Shown here piece after piece: positions 31,781-42,600 of a stretch of 64,000 nt of DNA (positions are counted from its first letter, which is position 1; every line of letters starts with the position of its first letter). Under the pieces are notes generated by a model that had not been told where the DNA came from, searched no databases, and saw only the letters and a list, made by a program, of their open reading frames with translations. Source of the stretch: Oopsacas minuta (taxonomy: Eukaryota; Porifera; Hexactinellida; Lyssacinosida; Leucopsacidae); the NCBI GenBank assembly GCA_024704765.1, contig JAKMXF010000210.1:186001-250000 (forward strand). The letters are read 5' to 3'. The translations under genes were made by a program, and so were the position numbers.

Positions 31781-34663
31781 TCAATTCGTGCAAAGAAATG
31801 CACATTTAAGTTTATATTCCTGTAAGTGTTCGGATTGCATAAATCTGTCAAACTCCTCTAAATAATGTCTGAGTTTCTTTTCTCGAAAAATATTCAAAAG
31901 TTCTGAAGTAAATCTTTCACCATCTTTCTCATTATAATAAGATTTAATAGCAGTCACCAATCTCTTGAAATTACTAACTTCCAAATCAGATTTTACCTTT
32001 GAAATCAAATTAGCAGCTCTTTCCTGTTTTTCTATGTAATCTTTTATTTCAGGTTTCTTCTGTTCGTGTTCAATCTTTATAGGAGTTGAAGTACTGCCTG
32101 TAGTGCTTACTTCGAAATCAAAGCTATCTTCACTCATTTGTGACACTAAACCAGAAACAATTGATTTATACTTGTTAATTTTGGGTTTTGAATCTTTTTC
32201 ACTATTTATACCCTCGAATATGCTCTCACACCCTTTAACACAAGGAGCTGAGTACATCTCAATTTCATTTCTGTGTGTAGATAGCTTACTCATGCTATCC
32301 CATACTGATCCTTTGAGTTTTGGACCGTTCAATTTGTTCAAAGTTTCTTTAGAAACAGGTAGAGTTTCAACCTTGGTATATTTCACGAATCTGCTATCAG
32401 CTGATTCAACTTTGCGTTTATTTCTGTCTCTACTTTTGCTGGTCGTGAATTCTAACGCTTTCGAAACATTTTTCGGTTTTTCTGGTATAATATTAGAAAA
32501 GTCTTTATTTGAGAAAAAGCTTTTCAATGAACCTATGGCCTCACTGACGTTCCCATAAACTTTAACACTTGGCTGTATCCATGAAGGGAGTTGTGAAATA
32601 TTTCCCAAATAACTGAACCTTGTGTCGCATAGCAGAATAGCACCAAAGTCATTTTTGTGTCGAATAACTCGTCCAATCGCTTGGTTAACAGATCTACTGG
32701 CTTGTTGTTTGTACCATTCATTTCCACTCAAGAACTTCTCACCTTTCCAACTCTGTGCTTCATCCAAGAATTCCATTTTCAACTTCACGCGAGGATCATT
32801 TTTAGGCGGGAAAGGTAGACCCGTGATTACTACCCCTCTTCCGTTGTTATCCGAGAAATCCATCCCCTCTGATACCTTACCTCTACACACACCAAAGAAA
32901 GCAGCACCTGCTCTTGGCTGAGCTGGATCAGATATGGTAGCAGAATAGGCGTCCATAACCGCAATAAAATCCGACTTACCTTTCGGCTCTTCAAATATTC
33001 TCTTAGACATCTCAATAGTCTCTGTTATGCCAGTATTCCTCCAGTGAGCCATACATTCATGCATGGTAGAATAAGATGGAAAGAATACTAACATGCCTTT
33101 TGGTATATTTCTAGTTAAAATATTAATAGTATTACCTATACTTGTTTGATATGATAAGTTACTTCTATTGTGATAGACTGATGTGAGCTCAATATTATCT
33201 GGCCCTGACTTGATTACTCCTACCCACATCTGTTCACGAGCTATTACATGAGGGTTCTTTAGCTGAATAGGGAAGTTAACTTGTAGCTCTGAAGAGAAAG
33301 CTTCTAGAGGAGAGAGGGTACCACTGGTGAGTAGGAGAGACCATATCTCCTTTTTGATGACGTCATGGATAGCAGCTCCAGCACAGAAACACCAATAAGA
33401 TAGAACTTTATACTCACGACTACCCCCATTTAGCCAGGTATCTCCTCTGCTAGTTTTTACTTCTTTTCTAATAAACACTTTATAAAAACGGGAAATCTTT
33501 TTCGCGAAATAAGTAGGGTCTATGTCTTGGGCAGGTATTTCACTGAAAACAGTTTTAACCGAATCCATGAATTTCTGTAGTGATTGAGTACTACGTTGGA
33601 ATCCAAATCTCTCTCCTTCAGCTGTATGTAATGAGATTACTGATTCCATTTTCTCTAGGAATGATGTCACTGTATTAAACCTAATTCCACACTGATTGAA
33701 TAACCTGAAAATGAAGTCACCAGGCTTAGTTATACCTTCTTTTGTGGGAATAGTTATACTATCCATGTTAGTCTCAAAATCAAGTAGAATAGCTTTTATA
33801 TAGATGAGCAGTTCCAACTGCTCTGCTGCTTCTGCATCACTTGTTTCTGCTGGTTGTAGGTCTGTTTTCCTCTTAATAATCGCGTCTAGATCACCGAGAC
33901 AAGAAGCTATGTCAATTGAGGTCAGTTCAAAGGAAGCAGCATCTTCACAAGTATTCTCTACATTGTGTCCTTCATCTAGAATTATAATTGCATTCTGAAT
34001 ATCTACACCGTTCATTTTCCTCAATTTACGGTCTAGAATGTAGTTATAAGGCATAAATACAATGTCTGCTATATCTTTCATTTCTCGTGCCATGAAGTAA
34101 GGACAGAATCCGCCCTGTAAGCCTCTAAACACCAGATCCTCGATATCTGGCATACCTTCCATTCTCTTACCTTTAGCTAAATCGAGATTGTTATGATAAG
34201 TACAAGAACGTGATTTAATCTTGGTTCTACACGAGTTGACTTTGTCTGAGTTATTTGTTAGCTTAGTAACTTGAGGATTTATACACAGCTGTTCACGAGA
34301 CCCGATTACAGCAACCATAGGTTTGTATGTAGTTGTTTTCAACTCACTGATAGCCTGTGATAACTGTGAGTGAGTTCTGGACGCATATATTATACGTGGA
34401 CAATTATGTACTTGCTCTTCTGGTGCTTCAGGTTCTTGTAATGGTATCGGCATTCTCTCACGGAGTTTCTGTATGTGGGCATTTCTCCAAGCTAATGCAG
34501 CGCATAGGAGACATATAGTCTTACCAGTGCCCGTAGGACTCTCTAGCAATGCATACTTTCTAGTTTCTAAGCACTCGATAACACGGGCCATATAAGTTAT
34601 CTGGCATTTATATGGGCTATGAGGAAACTCTACTGAAATTCCACGGATTTCTAACGTAGGCAT
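31781..34663 (-). CDS. RTEL1: RTEL1 telomere/recombination DNA helicase, single exon
   Basis: A 960-codon single exon from the ATG at 34663, which gives the family N-terminus MPTLEIRGISVEFP. It has the XPD-like superfamily 2 helicase layout: Walker A ESPTGTGKT (41-49), Cys residues for the iron-sulfur cluster (CRTKIKSRSC, then GGFCPYF), a Walker B LDEGHN (family DEAH), LTSGTLSPLEAF, VCRGKVSEGMDFSDNNGRG and QAIGRVIRH. A harmonin-like helical domain lies near the C-terminus (VTAIKSYYNEKDGERF). RTEL1 unwinds D-loops, T-loops and G-quadruplexes in the nucleus. Human RTEL1 isoforms are longer, with a second harmonin-like domain and a PCNA/TRF2-binding C-terminus not evident here. An acceptor-like CCCCTACAG ends nine bases before the ATG. 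Confidence 0.95.
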   Translation of the reverse strand: MPTLEIRGISVEFPHSPYKCQITYMARVIECLETRKYALLESPTGTGKTICLLCAALAWRNAHIQKLRERMPIPLQEPEAPEEQVHNCPRIIYASRTHSQLSQAISELKTTTYKPMVAVIGSREQLCINPQVTKLTNNSDKVNSCRTKIKSRSCTYHNNLDLAKGKRMEGMPDIEDLVFRGLQGGFCPYFMAREMKDIADIVFMPYNYILDRKLRKMNGVDIQNAIIILDEGHNVENTCEDAASFELTSIDIASCLGDLDAIIKRKTDLQPAETSDAEAAEQLELLIYIKAILLDFETNMDSITIPTKEGITKPGDFIFRLFNQCGIRFNTVTSFLEKMESVISLHTAEGERFGFQRSTQSLQKFMDSVKTVFSEIPAQDIDPTYFAKKISRFYKVFIRKEVKTSRGDTWLNGGSREYKVLSYWCFCAGAAIHDVIKKEIWSLLLTSGTLSPLEAFSSELQVNFPIQLKNPHVIAREQMWVGVIKSGPDNIELTSVYHNRSNLSYQTSIGNTINILTRNIPKGMLVFFPSYSTMHECMAHWRNTGITETIEMSKRIFEEPKGKSDFIAVMDAYSATISDPAQPRAGAAFFGVCRGKVSEGMDFSDNNGRGVVITGLPFPPKNDPRVKLKMEFLDEAQSWKGEKFLSGNEWYKQQASRSVNQAIGRVIRHKNDFGAILLCDTRFSYLGNISQLPSWIQPSVKVYGNVSEAIGSLKSFFSNKDFSNIIPEKPKNVSKALEFTTSKSRDRNKRKVESADSRFVKYTKVETLPVSKETLNKLNGPKLKGSVWDSMSKLSTHRNEIEMYSAPCVKGCESIFEGINSEKDSKPKINKYKSIVSGLVSQMSEDSFDFEVSTTGSTSTPIKIEHEQKKPEIKDYIEKQERAANLISKVKSDLEVSNFKRLVTAIKSYYNEKDGERFTSELLNIFREKKLRHYLEEFDRFMQSEHLQEYKLKCAFLCTN

Positions 34664-34874
34664 TGTACAGATCTGTAGGGGAATAATCAATTACGTAACT
34701 TATGAATTGATTACCTAAATATGAAATATTACGATTTTCTATGTGAGTAGTGTTTACATAAGAATATCCTGAGGAAGAGATTATGGACGTGGTTATGGGA
34801 AACAAGTCAAACAACTAAAAATGATATCTATTGAATTAAGCAACTAAAATATTTCTACCATGCTATATGAGTAT

Positions 34875-36254
34875 TTATGATGTATAGAGTAGTTTAGCTA
34901 AATAAAACTTGACACCAAATCCAGCTAGAGATAACAGAATCTGTCCTACAAGCATTAAAACTGTCACATTACGTTCGTGTTGTGGTCCAAATATTTTGAG
35001 TGCTAAGTTAATAAGCGTTAAATTAGACATGTCTACCATTTTCCTATCTTCTCCAAGTTGTTTCTTCACATCTACTAGTCTGAATAATTTGAGGAACCTG
35101 AAGGAGATACGACCCATAAATGGGAGGGAACTTGGTCTGAATGGTCCGGTATATGACATGCCTAATCGATCAGTAGTCTCGTTCCATTTTGGGAGTCTAT
35201 GTCTTGGACAGGGTATCCATCCAAACAGCTGAGGTATGGAGAAGATAAAATTCAGGATCTGAGGAATAAAGAAAAGAAGAAGTGATTTACTAAAGTGACC
35301 TAATATTCCTATAACTGCTAGAACCATTCCTGCGAAATTGCAATAAGTGTCTCCAACAAATACACGAGCCGGATACCAATTGTGCCAGAGTAGAGCTAAA
35401 GAAACGCCTAGAAATGGACAGATAACCGAAAAACGGAACAAAGTGAGACTATCCGGTATATCCAGGGATATTTGCGGCATTTGCAGGATACTGTACGTTA
35501 AAATACAGCCTGATATTATCACGGACTGACCCACTTCAATACCATTTATACCGGCAAGAATATTAATAGCATTCGTGCAAAAAACCGCGAGTAGTAGAAT
35601 GTAAATATAAAAGAAAATCCTGAGGTTTATGGGTTGCCCTCGTGGACAAAGCCTCCATAAATCAAACGGTAATCCATCTCTTCCTTGAATAGGTAAAAAT
35701 GTGATTGGACCAAATTGGGATTTTAGCATATCACAAATAAAATCAAAACGCGGTACAGTTACCCATGTACTGTCAGCTGATAGGATATATACCATGAGGA
35801 GGGGGAGAGAGGCTATAGTGGGGAGGAGCAATTTGTGTCTCCATCTAAGATCTAATACGTCATCAGCAAAACCTAAGAATATCATGCAACAGATTGATAG
35901 CATTGCAGCTAAATAATTAACCAATTCATAGGATATAGCATTGTTGAAGCTATCAGTGGAACTAGTGTTAACTGGTGGAATATGCGAGAATATTCTAGAA
36001 TTTGATAAGTACTGAGATATGAAGGGAACAGGAATGAATAAGAACATTACAATAAGATAAACTGCAGATGCGATAACTCCAATAGCTTCAGGAATACGAG
36101 GCTTGCCTTTCTTGCTAAGATCCTTGCCGGATAAATTAGCTTTTATGAAGAGATAAGACATTTCTTTTATCAGATGATGAGTTAGGATAGCTCCGAATAT
36201 TGATAGGAGAATATTCGCACCGATAAGAAATATCACAGAAGTATCGTGAATCAT
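34875..36254 (-). CDS. DPAGT1: UDP-GlcNAc:dolichyl-phosphate GlcNAc-1-P transferase (DPAGT1/ALG7), single exon
   Basis: A single-exon gene of 459 codons, longer than human DPAGT1 (408). About ten membrane helices are visible. Family motifs: FADDVLDLRW (129-138; catalytic Asp pair), NAINILAGINGIEVGQ, and the loop HNWYPARVFVGDTYCNFAG. The luminal N-terminus and KPRIPEAIGV motif are typical. The enzyme adds the first GlcNAc-1-phosphate to dolichyl phosphate on the ER membrane, starting N-glycan assembly, and is the target of tunicamycin. The ATG at 36254 lies one base after an acceptor-like ATTTGTAG. It is 212 bp upstream of RTEL1 on the same strand. Confidence 0.95.
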   Translation of the reverse strand: MIHDTSVIFLIGANILLSIFGAILTHHLIKEMSYLFIKANLSGKDLSKKGKPRIPEAIGVIASAVYLIVMFLFIPVPFISQYLSNSRIFSHIPPVNTSSTDSFNNAISYELVNYLAAMLSICCMIFLGFADDVLDLRWRHKLLLPTIASLPLLMVYILSADSTWVTVPRFDFICDMLKSQFGPITFLPIQGRDGLPFDLWRLCPRGQPINLRIFFYIYILLLAVFCTNAINILAGINGIEVGQSVIISGCILTYSILQMPQISLDIPDSLTLFRFSVICPFLGVSLALLWHNWYPARVFVGDTYCNFAGMVLAVIGILGHFSKSLLLFFIPQILNFIFSIPQLFGWIPCPRHRLPKWNETTDRLGMSYTGPFRPSSLPFMGRISFRFLKLFRLVDVKKQLGEDRKMVDMSNLTLINLALKIFGPQHERNVTVLMLVGQILLSLAGFGVKFYLAKLLYTS

Positions 36255-36598
36255 CCTACAAATCTAGAGAATATACGAAGTTGGAATTAATTCATTAAGA
36301 AATTACAGTAGACAGCTACACTGAATTGATTTGATTAACCCATTAAGCGAAGTTTATTGTGTACTTACCAACCTCTTATATTATTTTACTGGATATTATC
36401 TGCTAAATCCCGGGATTTTCGAAAAATTACCTTCACCTCCAATTTTACATCCATATAAGGCAATTTCAGGCTATTATTTGTGTGAGAAGGGCACGTACAT
36501 TTTTTGAAAACTGGATTTCTTGTAAAATCCCTGGAAGGTTGGCAAGCGGAAGAGTTATTTAAATAAGGGTTGAATGACTAATATATTAAAATAATAAA

Positions 36599-38221
36599 CT
36601 AATCGCTATCTTCAGAATCTACTTCCTTTTTCTCAACTTTTTTCCTTTCACCATTTTCCAATTTCTTTAGTTTAGCAACGAAGAATCCGTCAAAATTCTG
36701 CACATGAGGATAGAAGCGTTTACAGAGTTTGAGTGAGGGATGAAACTTTTTATCGCGGAATTTAACAAAACCTTCTCTACCAATACCTAAATCAATTGGT
36801 ACCAGTTTCACATACCTCTTCCTCAGTGCATAGTCAATTACTTGTTCATTCTCGTCTATAAACACACTACATGTAGAGTATACAATGATAGATGAAGATG
36901 ATTTGTGGTTAACACTATCAATAGCTGACAGAATCAGCTGTTTCTGTAGAGTAGTACATCTTTTAATATCTAAATTATCCTTGGAAGTTTTAACACTGGG
37001 ATCTTTTGATATAACCCCAGTTCCGCTACATGCAGCGTCTAATAGAACACGATCAAATCCTCCAGTAACTTTATCTGGGAAGCTACGTCCATCGTAATGA
37101 CAGATTACAGTATTCTTAACTCCCATTCTGTATATATTCCCAACTAGTGATTTTGTCCTATCCCTGTTGATATCATTAGCCATGAGTACACCTGTGTTTT
37201 TCATTAATGCAGCTATATAGGTTGTTTTACCTCCAGGAGCAGCACACATGTCTAGAATTCTCTCTCCTTCTTTAGGGGCTAGAGCCATTACTGGTACCAT
37301 GGATGAAGCTCCCTGTAGCATGTAATGACCTGATAGATACTCAGGAGTAGCTCCTATCGGTACTTGACTCTTGTACACAACTAGACCTACTTTGGACCAA
37401 TCCCCCACAGGATCAAGATTGACACCTCTATTGATTAAGGTCTGTGCCAGTTCTCTACGTCTTGTCTTGATTGGGTTTGCCCTGATAACGATGGGACGTG
37501 GCATCTCACATGCGTCTAAGAACGCCTTCAGTTCAGGAATAGAGAATATTTGCATTAATTTAGATATCATAAATCCATTATAACCGTAGTATGAGCAGAG
37601 ATCTGATTTCAAACTCTTCATATAATCAATTCTACTCATCCCTTCTTCTCTAAGAGATTTTAAATTGGATAGGATCAAAATTGTCTCGTCTATTCGCTGA
37701 GATAGAATTGACATATCTTCAGTTATAATTCCATCTCCTAAACCTTCTCCTGTTATATCAGTTATATTAACGGTGATGTCATCAGCTTCTCGATGGTCTT
37801 GTTGACTTGTTGTGTCTTCTATGACGTCACTGTCACTATCTGGATCCAGGTCATCAAGGACAGGAATATGTACCTCATTAACTGCCCCCTCATCTCCCTC
37901 CATCATTGTAGCTAGATCCAATGTGACGTCATCATTATTCTCCTCTATCTGCATAGTTGTATCATTAACTATGTTATTATACCCGTGTATACCTTTCAAT
38001 TCTGTTCTCAGCTGTTTCTTATTAGATCTCTTCTTTGCTCTTTGCTTCTGTTTGGAAGATAGTTTCTTAGCTACAGAAGTACTGCTATCTTCCATATGGA
38101 GAGATTTAGTTAGTTTAGGTAGTAGAGGTACTCCTCTCTTTATCTTACGTCTATCTGTCTTGCTAACTCCTAGTTTGGATTTGTATCTTCCTTTCTCACT
38201 GGTGTATTGTCTACGACCCAT
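36599..38221 (-). CDS. NOP2: NOP2/NSUN1 rRNA m5C methyltransferase, single exon
   Basis: A single exon of 540 codons. A basic nucleolar N-terminus and an acidic Asp/Glu-rich stretch (about 95-150) precede the RCMT catalytic domain. Family motifs: RPIVIRANPIKTRRRELAQT, VGLVVYKSQVPIGATPEYL, SAM-binding LDMCAAPGGKTTYIA, motif IV DAACSGTGVISKDPSV and the catalytic YSTCSVFIDENE. The C-terminal GFFVAKLKK closes the fold, followed by a charged tail. NOP2 methylates 25S/28S rRNA and is needed for 60S assembly in the nucleolus. Motif IV normally reads PCSG; here the Pro is Ala, though the Cys is retained. An AATAG acceptor-like sequence lies three bases before the ATG. Confidence 0.95.
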   Translation of the reverse strand: MGRRQYTSEKGRYKSKLGVSKTDRRKIKRGVPLLPKLTKSLHMEDSSTSVAKKLSSKQKQRAKKRSNKKQLRTELKGIHGYNNIVNDTTMQIEENNDDVTLDLATMMEGDEGAVNEVHIPVLDDLDPDSDSDVIEDTTSQQDHREADDITVNITDITGEGLGDGIITEDMSILSQRIDETILILSNLKSLREEGMSRIDYMKSLKSDLCSYYGYNGFMISKLMQIFSIPELKAFLDACEMPRPIVIRANPIKTRRRELAQTLINRGVNLDPVGDWSKVGLVVYKSQVPIGATPEYLSGHYMLQGASSMVPVMALAPKEGERILDMCAAPGGKTTYIAALMKNTGVLMANDINRDRTKSLVGNIYRMGVKNTVICHYDGRSFPDKVTGGFDRVLLDAACSGTGVISKDPSVKTSKDNLDIKRCTTLQKQLILSAIDSVNHKSSSSIIVYSTCSVFIDENEQVIDYALRKRYVKLVPIDLGIGREGFVKFRDKKFHPSLKLCKRFYPHVQNFDGFFVAKLKKLENGERKKVEKKEVDSEDSD

Positions 38222-38244
38222 TAGCTATTTACAATTTCATTCAT

Positions 38245-38323
38245 TACAGTGAAACCTCCACAAATGTGGCCTGTGGAAAAGGGAACCTCTGGAAACGGGG
38301 TAGTTTAGGGAGGTTATACTGTA
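38245..38323. mobile_element. 79-bp TACAGT inverted-repeat element (MITE)
   Basis: Bounded by TACAGTGAAACCTCC and GGGAGGTTATACTGTA, an imperfect inverted repeat of about 15 bp ending in TA. The inside is only about 48 bp and repeats GGAACCTCTGGAAACGGGG-like words. It lies 24 bp upstream of the NOP2 start codon, between NOP2 and RPL8, where it could be part of the promoter or leader. Confidence 0.6.
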
Positions 38324-38451
38324 CGTATTTGTTTGTAAATTTACTTCTAAGAATACATTACTATATTGCTACTTAATATAACTAAGCTCTACACTACCTT
38401 TGAGTTATGAAATCTATAACAATCACTAATTAGCTAATAACCAATTCCAAA

Positions 38452-39445
38452 TCAAGCGTGTTTACTTAAGATCCCTCTCTTACCTCCTCTGAGTCTACCT
38501 GTCCGCCGAGCAGCGATCAGACCCACCTTCCTACCAGGGGGACAGTTCCTCCTCACGGTGCTGGGCTTACCGATGTGCTGATGGTTACCTCCTCCGTGAG
38601 GATGCTCTACTGGGTTCATCGCGACACCTCGCACCTTTGGCCAACAGTTCCTCTTCACTTTATACTTATGGTAAGCGTTACCTGCCTTTAGCATAGGTTT
38701 ATCAGTCCTACCTCCTCCAGCAATGATACCTATCAGAGCTCTATTCCTGGAAGAGAATGTTTTCTTCTGACCAGAAGGTAGCTTCACTTTACTGGTATTA
38801 TTATCAACGTTGTGTGATACTAGTGTAATGTATGCACCAGATGTTCTGGCTAGCTTACCACCATCTCCCATCTTCTCTTCTACATTAGATACGATCATTC
38901 CTTCTGGCATAGCTCCCAGAGGCATGCAGTTACCAACTGTTATTTGTGCTAGAAACATTAGATACGTTAAGCTAAGTACAGGAAAATCACGTTTTATCGT
39001 AGCTCAAGGGATCGCAATAATTAAATCTTATATAGCCAATGAAATGTATATTACTTTGACAGTTTTGAAACTTAATTGTACAATTTAAGACTCGATATAA
39101 GCGGTTAGTGTTGAAATGGGAGTCGACTGTAATTTAAATACCATAACTTCATAAAACTGACTAACCCTTCTTTCCACAATAGACAAACTGTCCAGTTGAT
39201 AATCCCTCTACTGCCAAGAACTTCTGCTTCCTCAATTTATTACGATATCTGTCTCTGAATGCTACAACAGCTAGAGGAGCACCTCTTCCTGGGTCGTGTA
39301 TTATATCCTTCACAACACCTCGGATATATCCGTGTCTCTCTGCGAAATCTAAAGTGCGGAATTTGGGTACACCCTTACGGTGCTTGGTGTGTGCGCGGAA
39401 AATTCCGCCTGCACCCTTTCTCTGTCCTCTGATAACTCGTCCCAT
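38452..39445 (-). CDS. RPL8: 60S ribosomal protein L8 (uL2)
   Basis: Two exons, 39166-39445 and 38452-38948, with a 217-bp phase-1 intron; 258 aa (human 257). N-terminus [20 protein letters not shown], then [20 protein letters not shown] and [10 protein letters not shown] at the exon end. Exon 2 carries [34 protein letters not shown] and [13 protein letters not shown], the loop that contacts the peptidyl-transferase centre and contains the conserved histidine that is hydroxylated in other eukaryotes. It is a core cytosolic large-subunit protein. DEPDC5 ends 169 bp upstream and NOP2 starts 230 bp downstream, all on one strand. Confidence 0.98.
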
Positions 39446-39614
39446 TAAGAAATGTCGTCAGTCACACTAGTTAAATAAGCTGAAATATGAAAATTCAAAC
39501 CGTGCATTTCTAATATGAAAATACAGGCCTAATCGATAATACTTAAATCGAGTAAATCTAACACTCTTAGAACTACTTTATACAAAGCTTTAATTAAAAA
39601 CTGCAAACAAAGAG

Positions 39615-42600
39615 TTAAAGAGAAATATCAACAATTTCCTGAAGGAACAACTCCAACTGGCCATTAGCTCCAGAACAGAACCTAATCATAGCTGAGAGAT
39701 CTTTGTTACTTTCTTTACACTCTACACGACTACGAGTATTTCTGTTTAGAAGAAAATTGTTCCACCAGAGGAACCCCATCTTGCTATAGTAACCTGCTTT
39801 ATCAGGGGAACATGTACTGTTCCTACCCGTCCCCTCTACAAGATCCACTTTCTGGGGTACCAAAGATATAAAATACTGCCCTGTGAAATGTGTGAATCTG
39901 TCCTTACGTAGTTGAGTAGGTGTATAGGGGGGAGATGGTAAGTAACAGAGATGAGATTCTTTTATGAAACCAAATTTGAACGCGATTAATGTCATCACCT
40001 CAACAATACGTGTAGTATCAGAATGTATATGTTTTGGTAGAACTAATGGGATATAGTAGGGTCTCCTGAAGGGGTGTGAGAAGAGATCGGATAGGGTACG
40101 ACACGAGGGGTACAGTCTAAGAACAAAGCCTGATTTATGAGCAAAATGTTCAAATTCAGAAACAGCTTGATTCAATAAGGAAGTAGTAGCTAATCTGAAT
40201 TGGAGCTCTATACGGAAACCAGCCAGTGGAGAATAGGCCTTATCGTGACTGAGATGTACTGCAGAGGCACACATTGTGTTGTCCTGAGGGATACAGGGCA
40301 TGAGAGAGTCCAAGAGAGGACATATCCTCTGTCCTTCATTGAAATCAGGACGGATAGGTGGTAGGTAGCATGATTCAGGTTTTATGCTCTTACTGCCATG
40401 AGCTGTAAGATACTCATTTTGATTCCAGAATACTTCAATTGCACAAATCTGCTCAGCACTTGTTGTATGAGTTATTTTAGCATGCCCTTTATCTATACTA
40501 GCACCACAATCTTGAAATGAACAGATATAATAACCATTTGTTTGTATTGAAAATGTTGGATCATCAAATCGTAAAATGTATCCCTTTTTCGCGAGGGTGA
40601 GTATCACATTCCAAACTTGATCTCGGGTTACTAGGCTCTGTAGCTGTTGAGAGAGATAGTCAGTTAGTTTAGATAGAATAAAGTAATTCGTTCTGGTGTT
40701 GGGATTAGCTGCTGAGATTTTGAAATATCCCAAAAAGTTATTATTAGGATTTTGTATAGTTTGTACTAATTCAAACCAATTCTCTTGTTTTATACATTCT
40801 AAGAGTTTTTCTTTTGTAGATTCGCTTTCAGAATCCTGACTCTTAATTTTGGACCCCCTCCTATTGACAGGGTCTGAGAAAGATCCTCTTTGAGACATCT
40901 TTTGCTTAGCAACGTTAATTTGATCCAGGAATGTTGTGAAGTTATTAAACTTCGTTTCTTTCCATTCTCTCAATTTATCTCTACTCCCTGAGAGGAGTAA
41001 ATCAGAGGGTAGGGATTCAGGTAACAATATGAACTGTACACTCCAAAAAGTGTCTTGTTGTTGCATCATCTGATGGTACTCCTTCTTCCATATGGATACG
41101 TCGAAGTGACTCCAACTCTCTGTAGATAGGTCTGATTGCTGGAATGATAGACCAGCTAACTCGAAACGTGATCTACCTATAATAAGATACTCCATTATAA
41201 TACAGTCAATTCCCGTTATATCGAAGTCTCAAAATTGTACAAATAAGGTCCCAAACCGTCAAAGTAGGTAGCATACATTCCATCGGTTATAATTCCGCCA
41301 TATCGGGCGTTGGCTGTACTATTAATTCCAGTCACTTACCTAGTGGCCATAGATTATACACATAATTAATAGAAGCGTGTTTCTTCAGGTTAGCAGGTGT
41401 GTACACGTTAGCTGTATACTCCAACTGATTATATGATGTATTTAACATTACTATAAGCTCATGATATACTTCTCCATGACCTAACCATAGTTTTGTACCA
41501 GAAGTACTGAATGGCATATTAGAACTGTTAATATTCAATAATTCATTCACTGAGAAAGCATTGCCATGTATTGTCGTTATTAGTTGAAAACCGCAGACCA
41601 ATCTCTGCGAAATTAACTCATTAATAGCTACCAGTACTTGTTGTTCACAAGACTGTGATACCGTGGATACCAACGTCTCCGAAAATATGTTAGTAGATAG
41701 ATGATAGTGATCTGAATTCAAACTAGAAGGAAAGAAATCATTTGTAATGGGACATAGAGCTGGGTGTATTAGAGATTTCCAATTAATTCCTCGCTTAACA
41801 AATGCCTCTACAACTTCTCCTACTACTTTAAGTGTAGGAACAGAATCCGGTGCTGAATACGACCTGTGTAATTTCTTATGAGGTTGTGACTCTAGCCGTC
41901 TAGTGCTGCTAGTGAAGCAAGCAGGAGCACTTTGGTTATAAGGTAATCCATTCTGATTAATACCATCAGAAAGTGGTGTATATTCTATGAGTAATTATGA
42001 TAATTATTAATATTTGAAAATTACATATATTTCTTACCAGATTCTTCCTGAGGCAATTCATCTATGTAATTAGGCTTGAGTCCATCTTGAATGTCTGAGA
42101 ATGCAAATATAGTATCTTCACATACGTTCTCTGTCTCATGAGCAGTCTCTGAATCTCTCAGATAATTGTCTCTGACTATAATACCACGATGAGAAGCTGG
42201 GAAGCAGTGTGCCCATCTCCTCCTGCTGCCTGAAGTCTGAGTCAAGTGACAGTTCCTATTGAATGGGTTAATCTCATTACTGTGTGTTACTATACGACTC
42301 TGACTGCTAATAGGAGGGAGAGATGTAACTAGTGTGTTAAGAGATGTGAAATCTGGGATAGAACTGCTGAGTGATGATCCTCCTATACAACACAAACATT
42401 AGTAATAGCGTGTACGGAGATACTTCCGTATATTTTGGCATGTTTCGGCTTGACATGATACCCAACATATGAATGAAGTTTGCAGATTGGGCATTAGCAA
42501 GTATTGTCAGAGTCGCTTAGTATGAACCAATGCAGTGGCCCGGTAAAACCATTCCCATATGATTCGTATTAAATTAGGTTCCCTTAAGGAGTATAGTTTA

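Noticed and set aside
32103-32558. 151-codon open frame on the + strand
   Set aside because: It is antisense to RTEL1 coding sequence and has no recognisable motif.
37812-38252. 146-codon serine-rich open frame on the + strand
   Set aside because: It is antisense to the acidic and basic N-terminus of NOP2; composition explains it.
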